A DNA stretch of 64,000 nucleotides from positions 3,400,001 through 3,464,000 of the forward strand of contig JADJBV010000001.1 of NCBI GenBank assembly GCA_016703535.1. Direction: 5' to 3'. The notes under the pieces were generated by a model. That model did no database searches. It was not told where the DNA came from and saw only the letters and a program-made list of their open reading frames with translations. Each line of letters starts with the position of its first letter. Position 1 is the first letter of the stretch. Positions 1 to 8,938 of the stretch are shown here, piece after piece. The translations under genes were made by a program, and so were the position numbers. The DNA comes from Deltaproteobacteria bacterium (GTDB lineage Bacteria; Myxococcota; Kuafuiibacteriia; Kuafuiibacteriales; Kuafuiibacteriaceae).

Positions 1-146
1 CCGGCGAAACGCGGCCCGAAAACGATGATCCGAGCCAACAAGAGGCCGAACAACTTTTGGACGCCCTGCGCGATCAAGAGAAGGCGCTGAAGCGAAAGAA
101 GCTGCTCGAGAAGATCCCACGGCGGGGTGTGGTGAAGGACTGGTGA
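1..146 (+). CDS. C-terminal tail of a Bat-operon protein (partial)
   Basis: Only the last 47 codons are inside the window, read in the frame that begins at base 3 and stops with TGA at 144-146. The tail is polar and charged, with a helix of the form EAEQLLDALRDQEKALKRKK and a final KDW. This matches the end of the TPR-containing BatB/BatC proteins that precede batD in Bat aerotolerance operons. The stop overlaps the ATG of the next gene by one base (TGATG), so the two are translationally coupled. The family call rests on the tail pattern and the neighbours, because the VWA or TPR body lies off the left edge. Confidence 0.6.
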   Translation, partial: GETRPENDDPSQQEAEQLLDALRDQEKALKRKKLLEKIPRRGVVKDW

Positions 147-1957
147 TGCGGGCGGCGTGGCTCATCTACGGCGTGGTGTTGCTCGCGGCCCCGGCCCAAG
201 CCGCGGGGCTTGCGGTGTCCACCGCCTTGTCGGATGGGCGGGTGACCGTGGGCGACGTGGTGACCTTGGAGATCAGGGCGGTGGCTCAGGTCGAAGGTGC
301 CCTCGAGCTCCAGATCCCGCGGGTCGATGGCCTGACCGAGTTGTCCCGGAGCCAAAGTGAAGGCACCTCGATCTCTTGGACCAACAACGGGCAAAAGATC
401 ACCCGGGAGCAAAGCCTGCAGATCGACTACCAGGTCGAGAAGGCCGGTCGGATCGACATCCCGCCGGTCACGGGCCGGATCGGCAGCATCGAGGCCCGCT
501 CCAGTCCCTTGGCCTTGGTGGTCGACGGCAACGATGCGCCCGCCAGCGGCACGGTCTTGGGCCCGGGCGAGGTGGCGCCTCCCGAGGCGGGTGAACGGGA
601 GCTGTTCGTTCGTTATCGGGTGAGCCAACCCGAAGCCTACCTGGGCCAAGAGATCCTCCTGGATCTGGAGATCTTCGTGGACCCGACGGCGACGTTCTCC
701 ATCTCCGATTCGGTCAACCCCCCGGAGCTCGACGGCTTCTGGCGAGAGATCCTCGATCAACCGAAGCGCCTCGAGCGGCGGGCCGAGCGGATCGGCAACC
801 GGACCTACCACGTGTACCGGGTCTGGCGGCTGGCCCTTTATGGGCTGGAGGCCGGCGAACGGACCTTGGAGCCGGCGACGTTGACCTTCACCCAAGGCCA
901 ATCGATCTTCGGCGGCGGTCGACGCTCCCGGCGCCGGAGTTTGCCGGTGACCATCCGGGTCAAGCCGTTGCCCACCGAAGGCCGGCCCGCGGACTTCAAC
1001 AACAACAACGTCGGCCAATATGAGCTGAGCGCCACCTTGGACCGGGACCAAGTGCCCGCGGGCAAGGCGGTGGTCCTGACCGTCACCCTCTCGGGTTCGG
1101 GCAACATCAAGAGCGCGCGGCTGCCGGCCATCGACAACCTCCCGGGGTTCCGGGTCTTTCCGCCGACCCTCAAAGAACACCCGGAGTTGACCCGGGAGGG
1201 CCAACGGGGCCGAAAAAGCGCCGAAATTTTGCTGATGCCCGAGTCCGGCGGCCGCCTGGAGATCCCGTCGTTGGCGCTGTCGATCTTCGATCCGATCGGC
1301 CAGACGTACCGGCGCCTCCACACCACCTCCCTGCGGGTGGCGGTCGACGGCACGCCCACCCCGACGCCCAGCGATCCGCCCCCTTCGGCCGAGGTCTCCA
1401 CCCCAACCCTGAGCCCCGACAAGGTGTCTCGGCCGGCCCTTCGCCCGCTCCGTTATCGCTCCAGCTTGCCGACCCCCGGATCGGCGCCGTGGCGCCAGCC
1501 CTGGTTTTGGGGACTGTTGCTTGGGCCGTGGGTCCTCTACGGCGGAGTTTTGGCCTTCGCGCGGACCTTCCAGTCCCTCCGGGCCGAGACCCCCGAACGC
1601 CAACGCCGGGCGGCCCGTCGCCACGCCCACCAGCGCCTGGCCGAGGCCCGGGCGGCGTTGGAAAAGGGGGAGCTGGGCGCGGCCCACGCCCACTTCAGTG
1701 AGGCGGTCCTCGACTTCGGCTCCCAAAAGTTGGGCCGGGTCTTGAAGGGCCTGACCCACGAGCAGGTCGAGGCCACCTTTACGGCCCAAAGCCCTGGCTC
1801 GGACCTGGGCCCCCGGGTCCGACGAGCCCTGGAGGCGGCCGACTTCGCCCGTTTTGCGCCGGGCGCCGTCTCCGCCAGCGAAGGCGCGGCCCTCACCGCC
1901 CGATGGGAGGCGTTGTTGACCGAAATCGACGCATTGCCGGGGGAGGCACCGCGATGA
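146..1957 (+). CDS. batD: BatD family aerotolerance protein
   Basis: The 603-residue product has an N-terminal signal peptide (hydrophobic stretch ending AQAAG near residue 20). A long extracytoplasmic region of beta-rich repeats follows; its opening segment, with motifs such as VTVGDVVTLEI and WTNNGQKI, is typical of the oxygen-tolerance domain of BatD. One transmembrane helix sits near residues 452-474 (WFWGLLLGPWVLYGG), followed by an Arg/Ala-rich helical cytoplasmic tail. An upstream GTG at 143 is in frame, but the ATG at 146 overlaps the previous stop as TGATG and is the better start. The 3' end overlaps batE. BatD is thought to work at the membrane with the VWA proteins BatA and BatB; the exact biochemical role is not settled. 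Confidence 0.88.
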   Translation: MRAAWLIYGVVLLAAPAQAAGLAVSTALSDGRVTVGDVVTLEIRAVAQVEGALELQIPRVDGLTELSRSQSEGTSISWTNNGQKITREQSLQIDYQVEKAGRIDIPPVTGRIGSIEARSSPLALVVDGNDAPASGTVLGPGEVAPPEAGERELFVRYRVSQPEAYLGQEILLDLEIFVDPTATFSISDSVNPPELDGFWREILDQPKRLERRAERIGNRTYHVYRVWRLALYGLEAGERTLEPATLTFTQGQSIFGGGRRSRRRSLPVTIRVKPLPTEGRPADFNNNNVGQYELSATLDRDQVPAGKAVVLTVTLSGSGNIKSARLPAIDNLPGFRVFPPTLKEHPELTREGQRGRKSAEILLMPESGGRLEIPSLALSIFDPIGQTYRRLHTTSLRVAVDGTPTPTPSDPPPSAEVSTPTLSPDKVSRPALRPLRYRSSLPTPGSAPWRQPWFWGLLLGPWVLYGGVLAFARTFQSLRAETPERQRRAARRHAHQRLAEARAALEKGELGAAHAHFSEAVLDFGSQKLGRVLKGLTHEQVEATFTAQSPGSDLGPRVRRALEAADFARFAPGAVSASEGAALTARWEALLTEIDALPGEAPR

Positions 1958-2712
1958 GCCCACTCCTTTGGTTGTGCCTATTGGCCAACACCCCCGAGCT
2001 GCAGCGGGACTTCACCGCCGGCAACGATCGGGCCCTCGAAGGCAACCATGAGGCGGCGATTGGCCTGTATCGATCGGTGTTGGAGCGAGGCGGCGACAGC
2101 GGCGACGTCTATTACAACCTCGGCAACACCTACGCAGAGTCGGGGCGCCTGGTTGAGGCAGTGGTCGCCTGGGAGCAGGCCCTGCGAAGGGCTCCGGGCG
2201 ACGCCGACACCTTGGCCAACCTGGAGACGGTCCGGGCCCGCTTGGCGCCCAAGACTGCCCAAGCCGACGCCCCTCCGGTGACCTTGGCGGAGGTTCTCGA
2301 ACCCTTCCTCTCGCCCTTCACTGCTGAGGCCGCGGCGATCGTGGTCCTGGCGGGCAGCGCGGTGGTGGTGCTCTTGCTGATCGCCCGGCGGCGCCTCGAA
2401 CAACCGGGCCCCCGACGCTTCAGCCTGGTGGGGCTGGTCGCTTGCGCGATCGCCACGGCCGCAGGGGGCAGCGGCCTTTTGGCCCACGGCATCGTGGCCC
2501 AAGAACCGCGGGCCGTGTTGCTTCAAGCCTCGGAGCTCCGCGAGGGGCCCAACGACAAGTTCAAGGTCCGGGGTCCCGCCTGGGCAGGGGCCCGAGCCTT
2601 GGTCCTCGAGGTCGACGGCGAGTGGTGGCAGGTCCGCTTGCAAGACGGGACCTCCGGATGGATCGAGGCGAAGTCGGCGCTGCGCCTCAACCCACCGGGG
2701 GCCGAAGGTTGA
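1954..2712 (+). CDS. batE: BatE-like TPR and SH3 membrane protein
   Basis: The ATG at 1954 overlaps the batD stop (ATGA) and follows GGGGGAGG at a good distance; an in-frame start at 1903 would run deep into batD and is rejected. The 252-residue product has a short N-terminal hydrophobic segment. TPR helices follow around residues 15-85 (VYYNLGNTYAESGRLVEAV), then two transmembrane helices around 125-145 and 155-175. A C-terminal SH3b-like domain covers about 185-248 (LREGPNDKFKV, WWQVRLQDGTSGWI). TPR plus membrane helices plus SH3 is the usual BatE build. It closes the bat operon; 76 bases separate it from the next gene. Confidence 0.85.
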   Translation: MSPLLWLCLLANTPELQRDFTAGNDRALEGNHEAAIGLYRSVLERGGDSGDVYYNLGNTYAESGRLVEAVVAWEQALRRAPGDADTLANLETVRARLAPKTAQADAPPVTLAEVLEPFLSPFTAEAAAIVVLAGSAVVVLLLIARRRLEQPGPRRFSLVGLVACAIATAAGGSGLLAHGIVAQEPRAVLLQASELREGPNDKFKVRGPAWAGARALVLEVDGEWWQVRLQDGTSGWIEAKSALRLNPPGAEG

Positions 2713-2765
2713 TGTAGGCGGGGGTATGAGGAAGCCGTGAGGGCTCGCACAAGTTGACGGCGGGA

Positions 2766-2783
2766 ATGGTTGAGACGAACCAT
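2766..2783. repeat. Small inverted repeat before the Ig/FG-GAP lipoprotein
   Basis: ATGGTT and AACCAT form a perfect 6-bp stem with a 6-base loop, five bases before the GTG start at 2789. It lies where a ribosome binding site would be expected, and no strong Shine-Dalgarno is visible there. It could be a translational control hairpin or a chance palindrome. Confidence 0.2.
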
Positions 2784-2788
2784 CGCCC

Positions 2789-5700
2789 GTGGCCCTCTAC
2801 CTGCCCTCCTCATGGAAGCGTCTTTCATTCTTGCTGCTGCTGTTGCCGTTGGCGCTCATGAGCAGCGCTTGTGGCGGTGATTCGTGCCGCGCTCAAGCGG
2901 ACTGCGACCAAGGATACCAGTGTGACGGGGCTGAGCTGAGAGGGACGGGAACCTGCGTCCTTTGCCCGGCGGAGGTGCCGTACGACGGCGCAGACAACGA
3001 CTGCAACCCCGAAACCCGGGACCGGGACCTCGATGGCGACGGCGACAACGGCAAAGACGCCCCTCTGAACCCCGGCACCGACTGTGACGACGCCGACCCG
3101 TTGGTCAGCGGCCGGATGGCCGAGATGTGCGGTGACGGCAAAGACAATGACTGCGACGACGCCGTCGACGAGGCCCCCTGCGGCGACACTCTGGCGCCCA
3201 CCGTCTCCTTCGTGAACCCTGTCGATGGCGGGGCGATCAGCGGGGTGGTCTCCGTCGAGCTGAGCGCGATGGACGATGGCGCCATCAGCAAGATCGAACT
3301 TTATGCGGGTGGCGTCCTGCGGGGGGCGACCACCGACACGCCCTACCGGGTCAGCCTGGACACCTCCGGGATGCCCGAGGGCCTCACTCAGTTGCGAGCC
3401 GTCGTCACCGACGCGGCCAACAAGACCGGTGAGGCGACCATCAACGTCGTGGTCGACAACACCAGCCCGCCCTTTGTGTCCATCGCCGCGCCCCAGGCCA
3501 ACCGGGCCTACGGCGGCACCCTGCAGGTGGACCTGACAGCGACCGACGCCGCCGGGGTGGCCTCCGTCGCGATCCTGGTGGACGGCGTAACGATCACCTC
3601 GTTGACCGCCGCGCCCTACACCTACGCGATCGATACTCGATCACTGGCCGAGGGTGACCACACCCTGGAGATCAGGGCGCGAGATCAGCGGGGCAACGAA
3701 GGAACCACCACCCGGACGTTCGCGGCCGACAACGTGTTGCCGGACCTGGTTATCACCCCAGGGAACGGGACCAGCGTCAGCCGCACCGTAAACTTCAGCG
3801 TTGCCGCCACCGATGCCAGCGGCATCGATACCATCACCAGCGGCGCCGCCAGCAGCGGCACCAGTCCCCTGACCTTCGACATCGACTTCGAGACCATGCC
3901 CAGCGGTGACGTCGTGATCTCGGCGACCGCGGTCGATCGGGCCATCGTCAACGGAGGCGCCGGCCACTCCCGGACCGCCTCGGTGACCGTGATCGCCGAA
4001 AACCTTGGCCCGTCGGTCACCCTCACCAGCCCAAGCCCCACCGAATATTACGGTGGCCAAGCCACCATCTCCGGCACCGTCGTCGATCCCTTGGGGATCA
4101 GCTTGGTCGAAGTCCGTCTGGATGGCGCGGTGCTCCAGACCGGCGCCACCCCGGGCATCAGCGCGTCCGTCGACACCCGCACCCTCTCCGATGGCCCCCA
4201 CGCCCTGGTGATCCTGACCCGCGACAGCCTCAACAATGAACTGACCACCAATGAGACCTTGTGGGTCGACAACACCGGGCCGGTCATCGGCTCGGCGCCC
4301 GTCGATGGCACCACCGTCGGGGGCCGCCTGACGCTTTCGCTTTTGGCGACAGATCCGGCTGGGATCATCGAGATCACGGGCGACAGCCAGACCTCGACCA
4401 CCAGCCCCTTGCAGCTCAGCCTGGACTTCGACCTTACGCCCGACGGGGCCTACGCGGTGACCGTGACCGCTCGGGATGGGGCGATCATCGACGGCCAAGT
4501 AGGGCTCGGCAATAGCGCTACGGACACCATCAACCTGGTGGTCGACAACCCAGGTCCGGCGCTGACCTTCGTTCGGCCTTCGGCGATCCTCGGCTACGGC
4601 GGCACGGTGACCCTCGAGGTCGACGCCACCGACCCCAACGGAGTCCAGCAGGTGATCTTGCGGCGCGGCGCCCAAACTTTGGCGACCCTGACCACCCCGC
4701 CCTTCGAGGCCGTGCTCGACACCGCCCCGCTGGCGGACGGAAGTCACAACCTAGAGGCCATCGCGACCGACGGGCTGGGCAACGTCAGCAACTTGGTCCA
4801 GGCGTTGAGGGTCGATCACACCGGCCCGACCATCACCTTCACGGCTCCCGCCCCGGGCGCCACCGTACAGGCCACGATCCCGGTCACCGGAGGCGCCTCG
4901 GATCCTTCGGGGATCAGGGAGGTGACGCTCGGCGCTCTACGGAGCGCCCAGAGCACCTTCAACTTCAACTTCGACACCGCCAGCCTGGCCAACGGGAACA
5001 CGCCGATCATCGTTGAGGCCAGGGACAACGCGGTGATCGACGACCAACCCGGGGTCGGCAACTTGGGGAGCGGATCGATCACCGTGAACGTGCAGAACCC
5101 GCAGAACACGCCGCCGAGCGTCTCCATCACCTCGCCCCTCCAGGACGACGGGGTCTATCGGACCATGACCTTCAGTGCCAACGCCTCTTCTCCGGCAGGG
5201 ATCACGCGAGTCGAGCTGCGGGTGAACGGGGACCTGGTCGCCAGCGACACCACCGCGCCGTATACAACTACGGTCGATGTCAGCGCGTTCGTCGGGACCC
5301 TGACCCTGGAGGCAATGGCCGTGGGAGGCAACAACGCCACCGCCACCGCCCAGGTCGTGGTGAGCGTCACCGCACCACCGTCAGTGCAGGTCGCTGAGCA
5401 ATTGAACATCGCCGGCCTAGGAACCAGCGACTTCGACCTGGGTGACATCGACGGCGACGGCGTGCGTGACCTCTTGACCGGAGGATCCAGCGTCACGTGG
5501 CGCGCCGGCCTCGGGGGATTCGAGTTTGGGCCGCCGACTTCGTTGGGGGGGACCGCCATCCGAGTAGCGCTGGCGGACCTGGAAGGAGACGGCGACCTCG
5601 ACGCCGTCGCTCTGACGCCCGGCGCGCTGGAGGTGCATATTGCCCAAACACAGGGGACCTTCTTGCCCCGTAGGTCCGTGGCCCTCGGGAGTATTCAGGC

Positions 5701-7537
5701 GAGCGTCTTGGCGTTGGGCGATCTCGACGGGGACGGCGACATGGACGCGGTCGTGGGCCGCGGCATGGGAGGTGGGGACTTCGTTGTGGTCCACCAGACC
5801 GCGGCGGGTGTTTTTGGAGTGGTCGCAACCCGGGGTGGTATCGGTTCGGTCACCGACATCGAGGTGACGGACATCGATAACGACTCCACGATCGACGTTG
5901 TCGTGGGGCGGAGCGCGATGGGGAGCAACGTCGTCTCCGTGTATCGGAACGCCGACGGCCTAGGGACCTTCACCGGTGCTGCTCTGGATACTCAGCTGAA
6001 CGGACCGGCGTACACCGTGGACAGCGGAGACCTGAATGGAGACAGCTACCCGGACTTGGTGCTCGGCGTGCTGACGCCATTGCCGGGCAGTTTGCCAGGG
6101 GTCATCGTACGGATCGGCAACCCGGCGACGCCGGGGCAGTACGACGCTGCTCAAAGCGCCACCCATTGGTTACCCGAGATCACTGACGTGTGCGTCGGCG
6201 ACTTGGATAGGGACGGGGATCTGGACCTGTTTGCTGCGTCGTCGGCTCACAACGGCGGACGCGTCTTTCTCAACTCCGGCACCGGCACCTTCGTCGAGCA
6301 GCGACGCTACACCTTGGGACGCAGCCCTAACAGCGCTCGAATTGTCGATCTCGACAGCGACAATCGCCCCGATCTGTTGTTGGTGGCGCGTGCTGACAAC
6401 GCCATCATCTGGGCCCGGGGCTTGCCATCCACCCAGCTCTTCGCCACGCCGTCCGTTTCCCTGGACCGAGTACCCGTGGCGCTCGTCAGCGCCGAGTTCG
6501 CTGGAGGCGGCTTGCCAGACCTAGCGGTGGCTATGGTCGGCAGCTCGCCGGTGCCTCCTGGCGTCGTGATCTACCGCAATGACGGAGCCGAGGTCTTCAC
6601 TCCGACCTCGGAGACCCCGGTGACCCGAGCCATCACCTCGATGGCCGTGGGCAACGTCGACGGCGCCTTCGGCCTCGACCTCTCGGTCGGCTCGGATCAA
6701 ACCTCGCCGGCGCCGACCGTCTCCTGCCAGACCAACCCCTGTGGTGCAGGGCTAGTCTGCAACTCCTCACAGCTATGCGAGACCATCACTGCCAACGTCC
6801 TGCTCTCCAACGGAGCCGGTGGATTCAGCGTCCGCAACCACACACTGCTCAATCGCCCCCGCGGGACCGCAATTGGCGACGTGGTTGCGGGCGGAAACGA
6901 TGAGGTGATCTTCACCTTCGACGCAGGCGCGACGGCGGGGTCGATAGTCTTCGGGAACAGCACGACCATCCTGCACACCTCGGCCACTCAACAGGGCGCG
7001 ACCGCGCTCTTGGTCGGGGACTTCGCGGCCCCCTACGGACTACTCGACTATTTGGTCGCCAATCGAACCACCAGCAACATCACCCTCAACCGCCAGCAGG
7101 CCGGCGGGTTCGCGGTGGAAGAGACCTACAACACCTTCGCGCAGGTGAGCGGGCTCGCATCGGGTCTGTTGGCGGGTGACAACCGGCTGGACCTGGTGGC
7201 TATTGCTTCAAGTGGCGTGGTCGCGATGCCCGGCGATCCGCTGTTCACGTTCGTAACCCCAACTTCCTATTCGGGTGGCAGCCAACCTTCGGACATCGCC
7301 ACCGCCGACCTGAATGGAGACGGCCTTAGTGACGCGGTCACGCTGAATGCACCAGCCGAGCAAGTGGCGATCCTATTGGCCCGACCTCAAGGGGGCTTTC
7401 ACTCGCCCGATCTCTTGACCTTGCCAGAGAACCCTGTCGACCTGATCACCACCGATCTCAACAACGACGGCCTTCACGACATCATCGTGGTGAGCCAGGG
7501 TGACGATAACGGGCTGACCGTGCTCTACGGTCGCTGA
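2789..7537 (+). CDS. Giant surface lipoprotein: MopE-type motif, Ig-like repeats, FG-GAP/VCBS repeats
   Basis: The 1,582-residue product starts with a lipoprotein signal (Leu-rich core, SSAC, lipidated Cys28). Residues about 50-132 hold a Cys/Asp-rich segment with DNDCNPET, DLDGDGDNG, DCDD and DNDCDD, the metal-binding motif seen in MopE-type surface proteins. Residues about 136-867 contain eight Ig-like repeats of two alternating kinds. Residues about 868-1582 contain FG-GAP/VCBS units with calcium-loop cores such as DIDGDGVRD, DLDGDGDMD and DLNGDGLSD. A Cys-rich insert (CQTNPCGAGLVC) lies near residue 1310. The start is GTG, since no in-frame ATG precedes the signal peptide. A cell-surface binding or adhesion role is inferred from the domains; no catalytic site is visible. 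Confidence 0.85.
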   Translation: MALYLPSSWKRLSFLLLLLPLALMSSACGGDSCRAQADCDQGYQCDGAELRGTGTCVLCPAEVPYDGADNDCNPETRDRDLDGDGDNGKDAPLNPGTDCDDADPLVSGRMAEMCGDGKDNDCDDAVDEAPCGDTLAPTVSFVNPVDGGAISGVVSVELSAMDDGAISKIELYAGGVLRGATTDTPYRVSLDTSGMPEGLTQLRAVVTDAANKTGEATINVVVDNTSPPFVSIAAPQANRAYGGTLQVDLTATDAAGVASVAILVDGVTITSLTAAPYTYAIDTRSLAEGDHTLEIRARDQRGNEGTTTRTFAADNVLPDLVITPGNGTSVSRTVNFSVAATDASGIDTITSGAASSGTSPLTFDIDFETMPSGDVVISATAVDRAIVNGGAGHSRTASVTVIAENLGPSVTLTSPSPTEYYGGQATISGTVVDPLGISLVEVRLDGAVLQTGATPGISASVDTRTLSDGPHALVILTRDSLNNELTTNETLWVDNTGPVIGSAPVDGTTVGGRLTLSLLATDPAGIIEITGDSQTSTTSPLQLSLDFDLTPDGAYAVTVTARDGAIIDGQVGLGNSATDTINLVVDNPGPALTFVRPSAILGYGGTVTLEVDATDPNGVQQVILRRGAQTLATLTTPPFEAVLDTAPLADGSHNLEAIATDGLGNVSNLVQALRVDHTGPTITFTAPAPGATVQATIPVTGGASDPSGIREVTLGALRSAQSTFNFNFDTASLANGNTPIIVEARDNAVIDDQPGVGNLGSGSITVNVQNPQNTPPSVSITSPLQDDGVYRTMTFSANASSPAGITRVELRVNGDLVASDTTAPYTTTVDVSAFVGTLTLEAMAVGGNNATATAQVVVSVTAPPSVQVAEQLNIAGLGTSDFDLGDIDGDGVRDLLTGGSSVTWRAGLGGFEFGPPTSLGGTAIRVALADLEGDGDLDAVALTPGALEVHIAQTQGTFLPRRSVALGSIQASVLALGDLDGDGDMDAVVGRGMGGGDFVVVHQTAAGVFGVVATRGGIGSVTDIEVTDIDNDSTIDVVVGRSAMGSNVVSVYRNADGLGTFTGAALDTQLNGPAYTVDSGDLNGDSYPDLVLGVLTPLPGSLPGVIVRIGNPATPGQYDAAQSATHWLPEITDVCVGDLDRDGDLDLFAASSAHNGGRVFLNSGTGTFVEQRRYTLGRSPNSARIVDLDSDNRPDLLLVARADNAIIWARGLPSTQLFATPSVSLDRVPVALVSAEFAGGGLPDLAVAMVGSSPVPPGVVIYRNDGAEVFTPTSETPVTRAITSMAVGNVDGAFGLDLSVGSDQTSPAPTVSCQTNPCGAGLVCNSSQLCETITANVLLSNGAGGFSVRNHTLLNRPRGTAIGDVVAGGNDEVIFTFDAGATAGSIVFGNSTTILHTSATQQGATALLVGDFAAPYGLLDYLVANRTTSNITLNRQQAGGFAVEETYNTFAQVSGLASGLLAGDNRLDLVAIASSGVVAMPGDPLFTFVTPTSYSGGSQPSDIATADLNGDGLSDAVTLNAPAEQVAILLARPQGGFHSPDLLTLPENPVDLITTDLNNDGLHDIIVVSQGDDNGLTVLYGR

Positions 7538-7561
7538 TTCGTCGGCCCGGGCCGAGAGCGG

Positions 7562-8164
7562 CTACTCAGAGTCCGGGTGGCCGATCTGTCGCAAGATGTC
7601 CCGGGGCTTTAGGCGCGCCCGGTAGATCGCCGCGTCCTCTTCCGTGAAGCAGCAGAAGACCACCCGCTCCGGCAAAGCGCTCCGGAGCAAGAAGGCCCGC
7701 ACGTGTCCGATGGCGATGGTGGCCGCCCGGTCCTTGGGGAAGCCGTAGACCCCAGTGGAGATGGCGGGGAAGGCGACGCTCACGAGGCCGTGGGCAGCGG
7801 CCAGCTCGAGCACGCTGGCGTAGCAGCGACCCAGCTGGTTGTCCTCGAGCCGGTAGCCGAGGGGTTCGGTGCCGTCGGCCAAGGGGTCGTCGCCCCAGAT
7901 CGGGCCGACGGTGTGGATCAGCGCCTTGACCCCCTGGGCCTCCAGATCGAAGGCCGGGGTCAACTTGGCGCTGCCGGTGGAGCAACCTCCCAAGGTTCGG
8001 TTGTGGGCGAGCAGGCGCGGCCCGGCGGCCCGATGGATGGCGCCGTCCACACCAGAGCCGCCAAGGAGGCTCTCGTTGGCAGCGTTGACCAAGGCCTCGG
8101 TGCGGAGCGTGGTGAGGTCCCCCACGACCACCTCGATCCGTTGATCGGCGGCGTAGGGGCTCAT
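7562..8164 (-). CDS. Macro domain (ADP-ribose-binding/deacetylase-type) protein
   Basis: The 200-residue product carries macro-domain hallmarks: VVVGDLTTLRTEALVNAANE with GGSGVDGAIHRAAG (ADP-ribose pocket), then FPAISTGVYGFPKDRAA near residue 145 (the phosphate-binding loop). This MacroD-like pattern is found in enzymes that hydrolyse O-acetyl-ADP-ribose or remove mono-ADP-ribose. The ATG at 8164 follows TGAGG; an in-frame GTG at 8200 would lie inside a hairpin. It lies 48 bases downstream of rplT on the same strand, so it may be transcribed from the thrS operon. It converges with the giant lipoprotein gene. An ADP-ribosylglycohydrolase is encoded at 29 kb, so the segment holds two ADP-ribose-processing proteins. 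Confidence 0.9.
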   Translation of the reverse strand: MSPYAADQRIEVVVGDLTTLRTEALVNAANESLLGGSGVDGAIHRAAGPRLLAHNRTLGGCSTGSAKLTPAFDLEAQGVKALIHTVGPIWGDDPLADGTEPLGYRLEDNQLGRCYASVLELAAAHGLVSVAFPAISTGVYGFPKDRAATIAIGHVRAFLLRSALPERVVFCCFTEEDAAIYRARLKPRDILRQIGHPDSE

Positions 8165-8177
8165 GCGAACCTCAGGG

Positions 8178-8200
8178 GTGGGGGCCAAAAAAGGCCCCAC
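8178..8200. terminator. GC-rich hairpin between rplT and the macro gene
   Basis: GTGGGGGCC and GGCCCCAC pair with one bulged base around a loop of six A (six T on the coding minus strand). The stem is strong, but no T tract follows it on the minus strand, so it is not a classical intrinsic terminator. Attenuation or mRNA processing between rplT and the macro gene is possible. Confidence 0.3.
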
Positions 8201-8212
8201 GCGACAGAAGGC

Positions 8213-8560
8213 CTACTGGGCGGCCCGCTGGGCCACGGCCGCAAAACCCGCCGGATCGGTGATCGCCATTTCGGCCAAGATCTTCCGATCGAGCTCGATC
8301 TGGTGCTTCTTCAGCCCCGCGATGAAGCGGCTGTAGGAGAGCCCCAAAGGTCGAACGGCAGCGTTGAGCCGAGCGATCCAGAGGGCCCGGAACCGACGCT
8401 TTTGCAGGCGGCGAGCCACGTAGGCGTACTTCAGACCGCGTTCGGCGGTGTTGCGAGCCGCCTTGATGATCTTGGACCGGCGGTAGGTCGCACCCTTCGC
8501 AAGCTTCAGCCACTTCTTGTGCTTCTTGCGGCCTTTGGTGCCTCGAGTTGCTCTGGCCAT
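8213..8560 (-). CDS. rplT: 50S ribosomal protein L20
   Basis: The 115-residue product matches L20 over its whole length. It has the basic N-terminus (MARATRGTKGRKKHKK), the segment YAYVARRLQKRRFRALWIARLNAA and the C-terminal part LDRKILAEMA. L20 binds 23S rRNA early in large-subunit assembly. It is the fourth gene of thrS-infC-rpmI-rplT, the usual bacterial order. In several bacteria L20 represses its own operon through the rpmI leader. The C-terminus is slightly extended with Ala and Gln. Confidence 0.97.
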   Translation of the reverse strand: MARATRGTKGRKKHKKWLKLAKGATYRRSKIIKAARNTAERGLKYAYVARRLQKRRFRALWIARLNAAVRPLGLSYSRFIAGLKKHQIELDRKILAEMAITDPAGFAAVAQRAAQ

Positions 8561-8598
8561 GACGTCTTTTCCTTGTCCCTAGTCGCTTGAGCGGCCGC

Positions 8599-8799
8599 TT
8601 AGCCGCCGTAGGGCATCATGTTTTCGACGTGTTTTTGGTCCACGTCTTTCACGATCCCAGTCTCGCCGAGCGTACGGAGGCGCTTGCGGCTCTTGTTGGA
8701 CATGTTGTGCCGGCGGTTGGTCTTCTTGTACTTGAACCGGCCGGAGCCCAGCTGGCGGAAACGCTTCGCGGCGGCCCGCTTGGTCTTCATCTTCGGCAT
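8599..8799 (-). CDS. rpmI: 50S ribosomal protein L35
   Basis: The 66-residue product MPKMKTKRAAAKRF... is a complete L35, with the typical KKTNRRHNMSNKSRKR core. The ATG at 8799 is preceded by GAGGAG on the minus strand; longer in-frame readings to 8844 add non-L35 sequence. The gene ends 38 bases before rplT, consistent with co-translation of L35 and L20. Confidence 0.96.
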   Translation of the reverse strand: MPKMKTKRAAAKRFRQLGSGRFKYKKTNRRHNMSNKSRKRLRTLGETGIVKDVDQKHVENMMPYGG

Positions 8800-8813
8800 T
8801 GCTATCTCCTCGA

Positions 8814-8828
8814 GCGAACCTGGTTCGC
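8814..8828 (-). promoter_or_regulatory. Inverted repeat in the infC-rpmI leader
   Basis: GCGAACC and GGTTCGC flank a single base just upstream of the rpmI Shine-Dalgarno, within the 139-base infC-rpmI gap. It is a near-palindrome, so a hairpin would need to open the centre or recruit outer bases. Position is the main argument: L20 autoregulation often uses structures here. A role is inference only. Confidence 0.25.
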
Positions 8829-8938
8829 CCGAAACAGGGCGCACCGACTACCACCGCCCGCCCCGATCCTCCAAACGATTTCCGTGATCGGGTGGCCCGA
8901 AGCCCAAAGGCCCCGGGCCATCCCAGGTAAACCCGGAA

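Noticed and set aside
2754..2782. TTGACG as a -35 box before the giant lipoprotein gene
   Set aside because: At 17 bases downstream the sequence is GAACCA, a poor -10 element.
7542..7553. CGGCCCGGGCCG palindrome between the convergent lipoprotein and macro genes
   Set aside because: No loop or T tract; such palindromes are common by chance at this base composition.
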